Shown one piece after another: positions 42,912 through 52,445 of a stretch of DNA of 52,577 nucleotides. Origin of the DNA: Lentibacillus lipolyticus. Its GTDB lineage: Bacteria; Bacillota; Bacilli; Bacillales; Amphibacillaceae. Position numbers and translations under genes: made by a program. The notes beneath the pieces were generated by a model, which saw nothing but the letters and a program-made list of their open reading frames with translations, had not been told where the DNA came from and did not search any database. The stretch is taken from the NCBI GenBank assembly GCA_004145795.1, contig SEIO01000021.1:1-52577 (forward strand), in the 5' to 3' direction. The stretch's first letter is position 1. Every line of letters starts with the position of its first letter.

Positions 42912-44721
42912 GTCGATACACCTCCCACTCGATAAACAGGATAAATAGCGCCACACTCGCAAAGATACGCCAGATTTCCTGTTTCGATAATTGGACTTCC
43001 CGCTCATCCTGTTTCCATCCATCAAGCGTAAACGACTCACTTGTCGCTGCCGTACGTTCATCATGATCTAACTGAACAACTAAATAGCGATAAGACGACC
43101 CAGTTGCTGTTTTTTCGTGGAGCTGATAGATTCCCGGCTGCCTTGGCATCGTTAGCGTCTGTTGATGCAACGGCATGTCGCCAATATTCTCCCCATCCAA
43201 TCGTTCCATGACCGCTTCCTCCGTTGTCGTTGACAGGTTTATATCTGTTGTTTCCATTGGCTGATAATAGCCGAGTGATTCCCCGCTTCCCGCGAGCGCT
43301 GTCACACTATTTGCTAATAAAATAGGAAAACTTGGTTGCAGCGCCCAGTCTGAATCATCGAGATCAAAAGCAAATAGAAGTATTGGTGCGTTTTCATACG
43401 TCCCTTTCGCCATCACCACTTGCTCTCCGCTTTGTACAAGCGGTGCTAAACCATGCCACTTACCAACCGGATAGGCCTGCTTTAAATACACATTGCCGAC
43501 ATCGGAATAGGCTAACATGGAATCATCTGCCACTTGCTTCAAACCATAGTCTAATGACTCCTTTTCTTGAACGTCAAAAGGGCCTCCAGCAGCAGGTGAC
43601 ATGATTAACTTAGGTCCAGCCGGCCACTGTTTGGCCTTCACTCCGGATAATAGATAAATAGATGCAGGCTTGTTTTCAGGAAATGAATAAACACCATTTT
43701 CGTCTTTCGGCACAGTCGTTACCTGCATGCCAGCGGCCAACAGCGCCTGTTCAACAAACGGATTCACTTCCCCCGCCAGATAAATAGAAGGCGTTTGCTC
43801 TTTTGGCAATAACGCATACATACGATTATCGAGCGCGTAGACATCATCATCTATTTTTGCTTGGTAATAATCGTGAACAGGCAAATCACGAATCCGAATC
43901 GTTTGTTGTTCGTTTGCCGGGATGGTTTCGGTCACCTGTTTCAATTCGTTTCCATCATTACTGATCGACAGCGCCACATCAGCAGTTTGTGAGGCTTCAT
44001 TTTTCACCGTCACCAGTGCCATAACATGATTGTTCGTTTGTTTGACACCAAATGTTCGGAGCGATATATTTTCCTGTGATGCTTTACTGTTATGGACAAC
44101 GATCGGACTGGCAGTATCCTGTCCTTGTAACCGTTCTTTCGTTAAATGATCGGTAAAAATATGTATCTCCCCTGCCCCCTGTTGCATCAATGATTGGGCT
44201 AATTGCACACTATCACGAAGATTCTCATGCTGGTAGGACACGTGCAATTGATCAATCGCCTCAAGCGCTGCAGCATGATCCCCCTGATTCGAGACAAGTA
44301 GAGCAGGCGATTGTTGTGCATGAATGACGCTTACCTTCTGTTCATCACCCAGCTGTTTGACAAGTTCTTTGGCTTGTTGTTTGGCGCTGGCCAATCGTGT
44401 TGTCTCATCTTGTTCAGCCGCCATTGTTGCCGATGAATCAAGTACGATAACGAGATGATTGCCGTTGACTTCCTCCCCGGCAAGAAAAGGACGTGTCAGT
44501 GCAACAATAAGAAAAAGCAGGATAAGGAGTTGTAAAAGCAGTAATATATTTTTCTGAAGCTTCCTCCACCAGCGGTCTGATTCCCATTCCTGAAGCGTGC
44601 GTTCCCAAAGATAAATAGAAGAAATGGTTTGCGTTTCGTATTGCTTTTTAAAAAAGTAGAAGACAAGTAATAGTGGAATAGCACTTAAAAACCAGAAAGA
44701 AGCAGGCGCCAAAAACCCCAT
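42895..44721 (-). CDS. BatA/VWA-domain membrane protein
   Basis: The 608-residue protein has the BatA N-terminal domain (GFLAPASFWFLSAIPLLLVF), a second membrane helix (LLLLQLLILLFLIVALTRPF), and a VWA domain whose MIDAS is degenerate (IVLDSSATMAAE, with T in place of the usual S of DxSxS). A long extracytoplasmic part follows, then a C-terminal membrane helix (IFASVALFILFIEWEVYRRG). It overlaps the next gene by 17 nt. The N terminus and layout match the VWA proteins of MoxR-DUF58 operons. Confidence 0.85.
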   Translation of the reverse strand: MGFLAPASFWFLSAIPLLLVFYFFKKQYETQTISSIYLWERTLQEWESDRWWRKLQKNILLLLQLLILLFLIVALTRPFLAGEEVNGNHLVIVLDSSATMAAEQDETTRLASAKQQAKELVKQLGDEQKVSVIHAQQSPALLVSNQGDHAAALEAIDQLHVSYQHENLRDSVQLAQSLMQQGAGEIHIFTDHLTKERLQGQDTASPIVVHNSKASQENISLRTFGVKQTNNHVMALVTVKNEASQTADVALSISNDGNELKQVTETIPANEQQTIRIRDLPVHDYYQAKIDDDVYALDNRMYALLPKEQTPSIYLAGEVNPFVEQALLAAGMQVTTVPKDENGVYSFPENKPASIYLLSGVKAKQWPAGPKLIMSPAAGGPFDVQEKESLDYGLKQVADDSMLAYSDVGNVYLKQAYPVGKWHGLAPLVQSGEQVVMAKGTYENAPILLFAFDLDDSDWALQPSFPILLANSVTALAGSGESLGYYQPMETTDINLSTTTEEAVMERLDGENIGDMPLHQQTLTMPRQPGIYQLHEKTATGSSYRYLVVQLDHDERTAATSESFTLDGWKQDEREVQLSKQEIWRIFASVALFILFIEWEVYRRGIAG

Positions 44722-44725
44722 GCTT

Positions 44726-45607
44726 TCACCTCCCTATCCAGCCTGAACGCATTATTGACGAAAACAGGCTTTGTTCCAAGCTATCGGACGTAGGACAAGT
44801 AAGCAAGTCCATTCCCCGCTGCCGACAAAACGATTTAATAGATTCTGTATGTGCTTCGAATAGCTGTTTATAGTTGTTAATAACTTTTGGTGACATCGCT
44901 ACGTCACGCTGCTCGGCTGTTTCAAGGTCAACAAGCTGTAAGTCTCCTGAGTATTCAGGATTGACTTCTTCCGGCAATACGACTTGGATGAGCAGCACTT
45001 GTTGATGTCTTGCCTGCATCTTTTTAAGCGCTGCAAACAAATCAGTCGGATCATCTAAAAAATCGCTAATAACGATATTAAGACTCCCTTTTCCGCTTTG
45101 ATGCAATTTCTTGATGAGGTGTTCTCCGAAGGCTTCCTTTCCATCTGTCAGCGAAACATGCTCGATAAATGGCAGCACGCGTTTCGTCATTGCCTTCCCC
45201 TTTGTATACGGATAAACATCTGAAGGAGAAGCAACCGGTATCGCGCTTAACCGGTCGGAATTGGCCAACGCCAAAAATGCAAATGCAGCAGCAAATTCCT
45301 TTGCCCTAGTCCACTTTTCATCCTTCATCCCCATTGATTTTGTACAATCTAAATAAATGGAAACCGAAAGCTCCTGTTCATCCAGAAAACGTTTCACATA
45401 ATATTTTTGTGTTCGGGCATAGGTATTCCAGTCAATTTGGCGCAGGTCATCACCAGGACTGTATAAACGATAATCCGAGAATTCCAAGGAGGAGCCAAGT
45501 CGTGGTGACCGGCGTTCGCCCTTATGCCCTCCCCGGACAACTCGCTTGGACGTAAGCCTGAAAGCCGAAAGACGGTTGGCCAGGACTGGTGATAGGAGCG
45601 TATCCAT
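44726..45607 (-). CDS. DUF58 domain protein
   Basis: The 293-residue soluble protein shows the DUF58 core (GERRSPRLGSSLEFSDYRLY, SPGDDLRQIDWNTYARTQKY) and a VWA-like domain without a canonical MIDAS (SVSIYLDCTKSMGM). DUF58 proteins lie next to MoxR ATPases and are thought to bridge the ATPase to the membrane VWA proteins. It follows the MoxR gene by 4 nt. Confidence 0.92.
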   Translation of the reverse strand: MDTLLSPVLANRLSAFRLTSKRVVRGGHKGERRSPRLGSSLEFSDYRLYSPGDDLRQIDWNTYARTQKYYVKRFLDEQELSVSIYLDCTKSMGMKDEKWTRAKEFAAAFAFLALANSDRLSAIPVASPSDVYPYTKGKAMTKRVLPFIEHVSLTDGKEAFGEHLIKKLHQSGKGSLNIVISDFLDDPTDLFAALKKMQARHQQVLLIQVVLPEEVNPEYSGDLQLVDLETAEQRDVAMSPKVINNYKQLFEAHTESIKSFCRQRGMDLLTCPTSDSLEQSLFSSIMRSGWIGR

Positions 45608-45611
45608 CCCT

Positions 45612-46604
45612 TCACGCCCTTTCTTCTGCAGACACGAGCAATTCCTCGATTAATTGATCTTTATCTACTTGCGCTGCTTCCCCTTCAAAATTTAGAAAGA
45701 TACGATGACGCAACACAGCCGATGCTGCCTTTTTCATATCTCCCACCGATACGTTATAACGCCCGTCAAATAACGCCCGAACCTTGGCAATAGCGATTAA
45801 ACTTTGCAGTCCTCTTGGTCCGGAACCGTAGAGCACATAGTTCTTCACATCATCTGTTGCATGTTCGTTATCCGGATGGGTTGCCATCGTAACACGGACA
45901 GCATAGTCCATTACCTTGTCTGCCACAAGCACCTGTTTGGCCATTTGATTGGCCTTTACGACGAAGGAAGCATCGACCAGTTTTTCTAAGGTCTGAACGC
46001 TTGTACCTGTCGTTCGTACGGCTATTTCTTTTAGCTCGTCCCGTGTTGGATAGGAAACGTCAATCTTCATGATAAAACGGTCCATTTGCGCCTCTGGCAA
46101 TGGGTACGTCCCTTCCAATTCGATAGGGTTTTGGGTGGCAAGCACAAAAAATGGCTCTTTTAATTGATGCATTTCCCCCATGACCGTAACCGTACGCTCG
46201 CCCATCGCCTCCAATAAAGCACTTTGCGTTTTTGGTGTCGCCCGATTGATCTCATCGGCCAAAACAATATTGGAAAAAAGCGGGCCTTGATGAAACACAA
46301 ATGATTGCCCGCCTTGTTCATTTGGTTGGATCATATTTGTTCCGGTAATGTCGGTCGGCATTAAGTCTGGTGTGAACTGGATACGGGAGAATTGTAAATC
46401 CATGACTTCCGATATTTTCCGAACGACCATTGTTTTCCCAAGACCGGGAAGCCCCTCCAGTAAAACATGTCCCCCGGCAACGATTCCCCATAAAAGCTGC
46501 TCGACAACGTCATCCTGTCCCACGATAAAGCGACTCAGTTCAGTTTTCACAGCATCAATTTGCTGCTTTATGTCTGCAATTGCTTCTTCTTCTAACGCTT
46601 CCAC
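45612..46604 (-). CDS. MoxR-family AAA+ ATPase
   Basis: The 330-residue protein is a MoxR AAA+ ATPase (AAA_3): Walker A GLPGLGKTM, the sensor-rich ILADEINRATPKTQSALLEAM with Walker B, VTVMGEMHQLKEPFFVLATQ, and ELEGTYPLPEAQMDRFIMKI. Its GTG start follows GGGAG. MoxR ATPases act as chaperones for assembly of complexes, often with VWA and DUF58 partners as here. The client is not known from this sequence. Confidence 0.95.
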   Translation of the reverse strand: MEALEEEAIADIKQQIDAVKTELSRFIVGQDDVVEQLLWGIVAGGHVLLEGLPGLGKTMVVRKISEVMDLQFSRIQFTPDLMPTDITGTNMIQPNEQGGQSFVFHQGPLFSNIVLADEINRATPKTQSALLEAMGERTVTVMGEMHQLKEPFFVLATQNPIELEGTYPLPEAQMDRFIMKIDVSYPTRDELKEIAVRTTGTSVQTLEKLVDASFVVKANQMAKQVLVADKVMDYAVRVTMATHPDNEHATDDVKNYVLYGSGPRGLQSLIAIAKVRALFDGRYNVSVGDMKKAASAVLRHRIFLNFEGEAAQVDKDQLIEELLVSAEERA

Positions 46605-46605
46605 A

Positions 46606-48246
46606 CTAATTCGCTCCCTCTTTTGGCTTAATATCAGAAAAATAATCCTTTATCATTTGCTGCAAGTGGTCCGGATAGTCATTTCGCTCCATTGCTTGAC
46701 GGTAGGTATTTTCATAGTCTTCATAAACGTCCTCGTAAGAACGCACTTCTCCAGGAAGAACGGGCGCATTCGGTGCTATTTGTTGCTCACTTGGACCTTG
46801 GCCCATCTCACCTTTATCTACCGTTTGATTTTCCTGCCCGTCTAATTTTTCAGGAACCGTTAATTTATGATTTCCAGCACCAAGACCAGCGCCATTACCG
46901 CCGGAACCACTGCCTGATCCCGAACCACTACCAGCGCCCGAGCCGGATCCGCTGCCGGAACCTTGACCGTTTCCAGATCCTGAGCCGCTTCCACTCCCGG
47001 ATCCAGAACCGCTTCCTGAGCCCGAGCTGCCTGTTGATTCAGATCCTTTTCCTGACTGTCCTTGCTGACTTTGTTCTGATTGCCCAGTCGCCCCGGATGT
47101 GCCGCCAGCAGATGACGTTCCATTGGAAAAGGCCAGTGAGCCTGGCGAACCAAGGCCGGCAGCAGCCATTTGCTGATTCATGTTTTGGGCAAGCTTTTGC
47201 AAATCTTTTTGTGCTGCCGCAAGCTTCGAACCATTTCCGGCGTCTTCTGCCAGCTCCTGCATCTGTTTTTCCATCTTATCCATCATTTGTTCAAGCTGTT
47301 TCTTGGATAATTCATCCTTTGCCGATGATTGACTGTCCATTCCCATCATGTCCGCTGCCGACTGTAATTTTTTCTGTAGCGCCTGTAAGTCTTCCTCATC
47401 CAAGTCGTTCAGTTGCTCCTGCAGCTGCGTCATTTGTGAATGCATTTGTTCTGCATTCATTTGTTTAGTGGCTTCTGCTAATTCGTTTAATCCTTTTTTA
47501 TCCAATTGTTTAGCCATATTATTTAACTGCTGCCCGCTTGTTTTAGCCTGTTCTTTCAGTTTATCCAGCTGTTTTTCTGCACGCAGGACATCTTCTTGTA
47601 ATTCCGCAGCCTTATTCTCCTGCTTCATGTCTTCCATGAGTTTATCCACTTTCTCTTCTGCTTGTTTGCCTGCGTCATCTTTATGGTCCTCAGCAAATTG
47701 TTCAAGCTTTTCTTTGTTTTCATTCACAATTTCGAGTTCTTCTTCCGTGTTTTTGGCTGTTTGCCTGACATCATTGGGAAAAGCAATACCAAGATAAGCA
47801 AGCAGAACTAGGCTGCATAAGATAAGCAATTTCTTCCATTGCAAGACATGGATCTTTTCCTGTTCCATAACGGGCAGGACCTGCTTCATCTTTGTCAGCG
47901 TATCTTTTCGCTGCAAGCTGGCAATAGGTGATGTGTCCTCGTAAAAGTGCATGGCGGTCATCACCCGGTCATCCAGTCCATGCTGATCAAATTTCTTAGC
48001 TGCATCAAGATTGGTAGGTTTTTTTACGAAAATATAAATGACAAAACCAACCATCAAGAGACCAAAACTAATCGCTATTTTTTCACCGACATAAAGAATG
48101 ACGAATAAACGGCTGAGACCGAGCCACAGTAACCCAATGGCAGTACCTGCGAGAAGTACGATATAAAAATAATGCACCGCCTTTTGGAGCCACAATTTTC
48201 TTTTCACTTCTTTTAGCAACTGAACAAGCTGATTCTGCTGCTCCAT
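46606..48246 (-). CDS. DUF4175-like membrane protein with coiled coil and Gly-Ser linker
   Basis: The 546-residue protein has two membrane helices near the N terminus (FYIVLLAGTAIGLLWLGLSR and KIAISFGLLMVGFVIYIFV) and a third (LLILCSLVLLAYLGIAF, about residue 150). A long charged coiled coil rich in Glu, Gln and Lys follows (about 170-350), then a low-complexity Gly-Ser stretch (about 395-460), then a short acidic tail. It follows the ABC permease by 3 nt. The layout recalls DUF4175 proteins of VWA operons. The Gly-Ser run is probably a flexible linker. Confidence 0.65.
   Translation of the reverse strand: MEQQNQLVQLLKEVKRKLWLQKAVHYFYIVLLAGTAIGLLWLGLSRLFVILYVGEKIAISFGLLMVGFVIYIFVKKPTNLDAAKKFDQHGLDDRVMTAMHFYEDTSPIASLQRKDTLTKMKQVLPVMEQEKIHVLQWKKLLILCSLVLLAYLGIAFPNDVRQTAKNTEEELEIVNENKEKLEQFAEDHKDDAGKQAEEKVDKLMEDMKQENKAAELQEDVLRAEKQLDKLKEQAKTSGQQLNNMAKQLDKKGLNELAEATKQMNAEQMHSQMTQLQEQLNDLDEEDLQALQKKLQSAADMMGMDSQSSAKDELSKKQLEQMMDKMEKQMQELAEDAGNGSKLAAAQKDLQKLAQNMNQQMAAAGLGSPGSLAFSNGTSSAGGTSGATGQSEQSQQGQSGKGSESTGSSGSGSGSGSGSGSGSGSGNGQGSGSGSGSGAGSGSGSGSGSGGNGAGLGAGNHKLTVPEKLDGQENQTVDKGEMGQGPSEQQIAPNAPVLPGEVRSYEDVYEDYENTYRQAMERNDYPDHLQQMIKDYFSDIKPKEGAN
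46862..47045. repeat. Gly-Ser codon repeat within the coiled-coil gene
   Basis: About 60 codons of alternating glycine and serine, with occasional Ala or Asn, form an imperfect tandem repeat of a GGN-TCN-like hexamer. Codon choice varies from unit to unit, so it is old or under selection rather than a fresh expansion. Confidence 0.8.
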
Positions 48247-48249
48247 CGG

Positions 48250-49131
48250 TTACCCCTTCTTCTTTCGCGTTGGTTTTAACCGCATCGCAGGTCGTAAACG
48301 TTTGATTGCAATCAACAATGCAGTCACCGTCATTGTTATATATGCTAATGTAAATCCTAGCCAAAGTGGCCAATCAATTCCCAGTTGCTGAAATTGATAG
48401 ACAAACATATTTTTTTCAAACGATGTCATCATCGCAACGCCAGGATTCAGCATTAACACCAAATAGGGCAGGATATGGCTGGATTGACCAGCCCCCGGTG
48501 GCCCTTGCGAAACCCCTACGATGAAACGAAGCATAATAAAAAACAGAATGATTGTACCTACGACAAAAAACAGCATGACGCCATAGGTGGTTATGGTAGA
48601 GACGATTGTCTTTTTCATTAGCGTCGAAAACATTATACCGATACTTCCAATGGTTAGCATCGTCAATAACTGACAACCAAAAGTAACAAATACCATTTGC
48701 GGTGAAACACCACCATACAAGAAAACAATACTGTATAGCGGCAAAGACGCAACTAACATTAAAGTCAGAAATAAGATGGAAGAAAACAGCTTGCTTAAAA
48801 TGATCGATGTGGAGGACTGTTGTGTCGTTAGCATGATATTCAATGTCTGTTTTTCCCTTTCTCCACTAATCGCACCCGCTGTCAGTCCAGGCGTGATAAA
48901 CACGATTAAGCCGAGCTGCCCCATCGACAACAGCATAAACAGATTTCGACTGTCAGAAGCTGTAAAATGGTCATGGGAAAACTGTGTTTCAATGTAGATA
49001 AACGCGAGACTAACCGCTCCGCAGACGGCCAAAAACAAAAAGATACCTAGAAAATTCTTAAAGGACCGAAACCGCAGTTTAATTTCTTTATTTAAGACAG
49101 GGTTGATGAATAATGCTTGTAACCGCCCCAT
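48250..49131 (-). CDS. ABC transporter permease
   Basis: The 293-residue protein resembles ABC-2-type permeases with six membrane segments: FINPVLNKEIKLRFRSFKN as an N-terminal cytoplasmic helix, then LGIFLFLAVCGAVSLAFIYI, ITPGLTAGAISGEREKQTLN (the family GE motif) and TIILFFIMLRFIVGVSQGP. It partners the ATPase encoded upstream, whose stop abuts this start. The exported substrate is unknown. Confidence 0.86.
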   Translation of the reverse strand: MGRLQALFINPVLNKEIKLRFRSFKNFLGIFLFLAVCGAVSLAFIYIETQFSHDHFTASDSRNLFMLLSMGQLGLIVFITPGLTAGAISGEREKQTLNIMLTTQQSSTSIILSKLFSSILFLTLMLVASLPLYSIVFLYGGVSPQMVFVTFGCQLLTMLTIGSIGIMFSTLMKKTIVSTITTYGVMLFFVVGTIILFFIMLRFIVGVSQGPPGAGQSSHILPYLVLMLNPGVAMMTSFEKNMFVYQFQQLGIDWPLWLGFTLAYITMTVTALLIAIKRLRPAMRLKPTRKKKG

Positions 49132-50064
49132 TTATTCGCCTCCCTTGGTAATTTCCATGAAAACATCTTCCAAATTCGTTTGTTTTTGCGAAAGCGTTAA
49201 GATCGATAAATCACTGTTGACAGCCTTTTTTAATAATGCCATTTGCTCATCATCCGACCCTTGATAGGAAAGCTGTAAAAGCTGTCCGTTTTGTTCGTCC
49301 CGGTTAATCTGGACGACGTTTGGATCGTCTTCAAAAAAGCGGGCAGCCTGCTCGACATTGTCTTTGACCGTCACCAATAATGTCTTTTGGCCCTGCAATT
49401 GAAGTTCAATATCACCGACATTACCACTGGCGATTAGCCGCCCGTTTTCGATTACCCCCAGCTCATCACAGATTTCTGAAAGCTCCGGGAGAATATGGGA
49501 TGAAATAATAATGGTCTTATCCATATTCTTCAGCTCCCGTAAGATTCCGCGCATTTCCACACGGGCGCGCGGATCAAGTCCGGATGCCGGCTCATCTAAA
49601 ATTAACACTTCCGGATCATGAATTAATGCGCGTGCTAAACAAAGACGCTGTTTCATCCCTCTTGAAAGCAAATCAACATAGCTGTCTGCTTTTTCCGTCA
49701 GATTGACAAGCTCTAATAATTGCGGAATAATCGCCTTTCTTTCTGCACTGGAAATACCATAACTCGCACCATAAAAATCCAAATACTCATTGACTTTAAA
49801 CTGATCATATACACCAAAGAAGTCGGGTACATAACCGATATGCCTGCGCACCTGTTTAGGATTTTTCGTCACATCATACCCGTTCACATATGCGGAACCG
49901 TCACTTGGTGCCAAAAGGGTTGCCAAAATGGAAAACGTGGTAGACTTTCCGGCACCGTTCGGCCCGACAAACCCAAAAACAGTACCTTTATCAATCGTTA
50001 GGGTCAAATTTTCAAGCGCTGTAAACGAACCGTATCGTTTCGTTAAGTTGGTCATCTCTATCAT
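49132..50064 (-). CDS. ABC transporter ATP-binding protein
   Basis: The 310-residue protein has all ABC motifs: Walker A FGFVGPNGAGKST, Q-loop IGYVPDFFGVYDQ, signature LSRGMKQRLCLARAL, Walker B VLILDEPASGLDP, and H-loop IIISSHIL. A C-terminal DUF4162-like extension (LLVTVKDNVEQAARFFEDDP) is typical of exporter ATPases. It overlaps the preceding gene by four bases (ATGA). Confidence 0.93.
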   Translation of the reverse strand: MIEMTNLTKRYGSFTALENLTLTIDKGTVFGFVGPNGAGKSTTFSILATLLAPSDGSAYVNGYDVTKNPKQVRRHIGYVPDFFGVYDQFKVNEYLDFYGASYGISSAERKAIIPQLLELVNLTEKADSYVDLLSRGMKQRLCLARALIHDPEVLILDEPASGLDPRARVEMRGILRELKNMDKTIIISSHILPELSEICDELGVIENGRLIASGNVGDIELQLQGQKTLLVTVKDNVEQAARFFEDDPNVVQINRDEQNGQLLQLSYQGSDDEQMALLKKAVNSDLSILTLSQKQTNLEDVFMEITKGGE

Positions 50065-52445
50065 GGGTTTATCACTCCTTTGACGTGAACCGCTGGAACA
50101 TCGACAGTACCATTGCCGCTTGCATTCACGCGAACAACCACCGCATTATCTTTTACATAACTTTCATGAGCATGCTGATCAAAAGAAGCCTTGTTTTGAT
50201 CAATCGCTTCATAGGTATCACTTTCAACATTGTAAAGGGAAAAGCTTGCATTACTTCTGCGATTGGCAATCGTAATGCCTATTTCCTGTAGCTGAAAGGT
50301 TTGCTCACGTAACGACGCCGGCAGTTCATACGTCAACAAATAAGACCCTGATTCAGCGTCAAAAAACGGAGCCCCCTGTTGCATCCCATCATGAAAAATT
50401 TGGCCATCAAGAATCGAAATCGTTGGTAGATTCATCTCAGATGAAAAAGTGCTTTTTTCATTACTGGGCAATTGAATCGCAGCAGGTTGTGTAAACAAAT
50501 GAAGATTGTTCTGAACCGTTTCATCACCATTTACGGTTACCGGATATAATGCTTCATCGGTAAATCCGATCAAAATAGGAGTATGAACGTTACGCTGCAT
50601 GTTATTTCGAATAGCCATTGAAAGCAGATCCGCTTGTAACGCTTGATCATTTCGTTGTCCCACTGCACCACGCCGACCAAATAATTGTTGAGCGACGCCC
50701 TCGGTTGGCGCCTGATAAAAGCCTTTGCTTTTTGCACTGAAACTTACTTCTTTGGACTTGCCAGCAGCTAAATCCCCTACTTTTTGGTAATTACGTCCGC
50801 TGATCAAGTAAACATCCTGCAAATCATGCTTGAATTTGTTAGTAATCTGACCGCTGATTTTGTCGTCCGCTCGTGTTAAATCGGATTGGAAGTGACCATA
50901 TTTCTTCACGGGGTAATCAATTGCCGCACTCCGCGGTGACCAGAATTCCACATTCCGGTAGTTAATCGCCGTTTTCTTTCCTTGTGCTTCCACAAACGGT
51001 AAGTCGTTCGCTGACTGCTGTGGGTTATATCGATTGTTTGCAGCCACAGGATCAAGCTCACTGTCCATAGTCAACGTGTATGCGCCGGCCCCTTTGGATA
51101 ACATGGAGACGGAGCCGTCACCGCTTCCAATACCCTGTTCATCTACGGAAATAATCGACACTGTATTGGTTTTCACATGACCACCCCGGTCTTTCGCTCC
51201 AACTGTATATAATCCCACGCTCGATAGAACCGCAATAGCGGGGATGACAACCCATGCCCACTCCCGTTTATCTGCTTTTTTTAAGACGATGTAAAGAACA
51301 GGAAGAATCAACAGCAAATACGCAATAAATAGGAAAGAAAGTGTTGAAACTTTGAAATTCGCCATCGTTGGAAAGGTTCTTGACATGTTTGTCAATTGAT
51401 CATTCATCTGCATATTAATCGGCATCATTTGCGGATTCAAACTGCCAGAATCGCTCCCAATAGTTTCCCATAGTGGTTGACTTCCCTTCCAATCAGCCAA
51501 CACTGGCAACCCTAAATCAAATGCTGCCTGGATAACGACCCCCTTGCCAAACGCCTTCTCAGCAACTAACGGAAGCGAATCTTCTTTATACAGCACACGA
51601 GTTTCCTCGTCGATAGCCCCGGTAAACAATTCAAAATCATCTGTTTGAAGCGGCTTTTGATAGAGTTTTTTAAAGCCCTGAACTTTTTGCACTGTTTCTT
51701 TTCCTTTTACCGTTAGCGGCAATATGTCGGCAAGTTCACCAAACTGTTGCTGCAGCCCCGGCTCACTGCCAGTTACGAGGGTTCCACCTTCTCCTACCCA
51801 ATTTTTCATGGCCGCTTGAGTGGTTTCCGGTAATTTCGCAACCGAATAGTCATTAATAACGAGCATATCAACCACATCAAGCCCCGTAGCATCTTCGGGG
51901 AGGTCGCTTGCCTGTAAATGAATAACTTCCGGACTATCCCCCCGGAAGGATGCTAATTTTATATAATTTAAGCTGTCGGGCCGGTCGGAAAGGACACCTA
52001 TCACTACTTTTTCTCGCGGGATATAGGCAGGAGCCAAATCAAGGCTGCTATCAATGGTTACTTCCTCGCCATTTTCCCAATTTCCTTCATATAGGTGAAA
52101 ACGTTGCACCTTTTGATTAGGCCCCCGTCTAAACGTAGCACCTTCCCGCATTGCTGGCACCGAAAAAGTAATCGTTTTCGTTGTCCCGGCAGCAATGTCA
52201 ACAGGTATTACTTTGTTGCCAACTGGCAGTGTGACGACAAGATCCCCGGTGAAATCTGCTTTATTATTCGTAACCGTTATCGTAACAGGATAGCCTTGCT
52301 GCTGTTTCGCTTTCCCTTTTAAGCCAGCATCTACCTTCATGTCCAGCCTTTCCTGTTCATCTGCATGTGCTATGTATGTAAAACCAAAACTTAAAAATAC
52401 GAAAACAACTGCAAAAAATCCAATCATCGTTATTTGTCTTTTCAT
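50061..52445 (-). CDS. Exported membrane protein, first gene of the MoxR operon
   Basis: The 794-residue protein has an N-terminal signal sequence (MKRQITMIGFFAVVFVFLSF followed by GFTYIAHADE), a beta-rich extracytoplasmic region (about 35-390, with an N-terminal immunoglobulin-like part and a glutamine amidotransferase-like fold such as MLVINDYSVAKLP and GEGGTLVTGSEPG), and two membrane helices (LSFLFIAYLLLILPVLYIVL, WAWVVIPAIAVLSSVGLYTV). A second extracytoplasmic domain follows (about 440-794). No catalytic triad is seen. Its position at the head of the operon fits a sensor or scaffold. Ribosome site GGGGGAGG precedes ATG. Confidence 0.7.
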   Translation of the reverse strand: MKRQITMIGFFAVVFVFLSFGFTYIAHADEQERLDMKVDAGLKGKAKQQQGYPVTITVTNNKADFTGDLVVTLPVGNKVIPVDIAAGTTKTITFSVPAMREGATFRRGPNQKVQRFHLYEGNWENGEEVTIDSSLDLAPAYIPREKVVIGVLSDRPDSLNYIKLASFRGDSPEVIHLQASDLPEDATGLDVVDMLVINDYSVAKLPETTQAAMKNWVGEGGTLVTGSEPGLQQQFGELADILPLTVKGKETVQKVQGFKKLYQKPLQTDDFELFTGAIDEETRVLYKEDSLPLVAEKAFGKGVVIQAAFDLGLPVLADWKGSQPLWETIGSDSGSLNPQMMPINMQMNDQLTNMSRTFPTMANFKVSTLSFLFIAYLLLILPVLYIVLKKADKREWAWVVIPAIAVLSSVGLYTVGAKDRGGHVKTNTVSIISVDEQGIGSGDGSVSMLSKGAGAYTLTMDSELDPVAANNRYNPQQSANDLPFVEAQGKKTAINYRNVEFWSPRSAAIDYPVKKYGHFQSDLTRADDKISGQITNKFKHDLQDVYLISGRNYQKVGDLAAGKSKEVSFSAKSKGFYQAPTEGVAQQLFGRRGAVGQRNDQALQADLLSMAIRNNMQRNVHTPILIGFTDEALYPVTVNGDETVQNNLHLFTQPAAIQLPSNEKSTFSSEMNLPTISILDGQIFHDGMQQGAPFFDAESGSYLLTYELPASLREQTFQLQEIGITIANRRSNASFSLYNVESDTYEAIDQNKASFDQHAHESYVKDNAVVVRVNASGNGTVDVPAVHVKGVINP

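Noticed and set aside
42912-43064. N-terminal extension of the large VWA protein
   Set aside because: It is a shadow frame of the BatA-like gene. The GTG at 42911 has a proper ribosome site and gives the family's membrane start.
46692-47468. 258-residue plus-strand frame opposite the Gly-Ser gene
   Set aside because: It is the antisense of a low-complexity coding region, which keeps frames open artificially. No ribosome site or family match.
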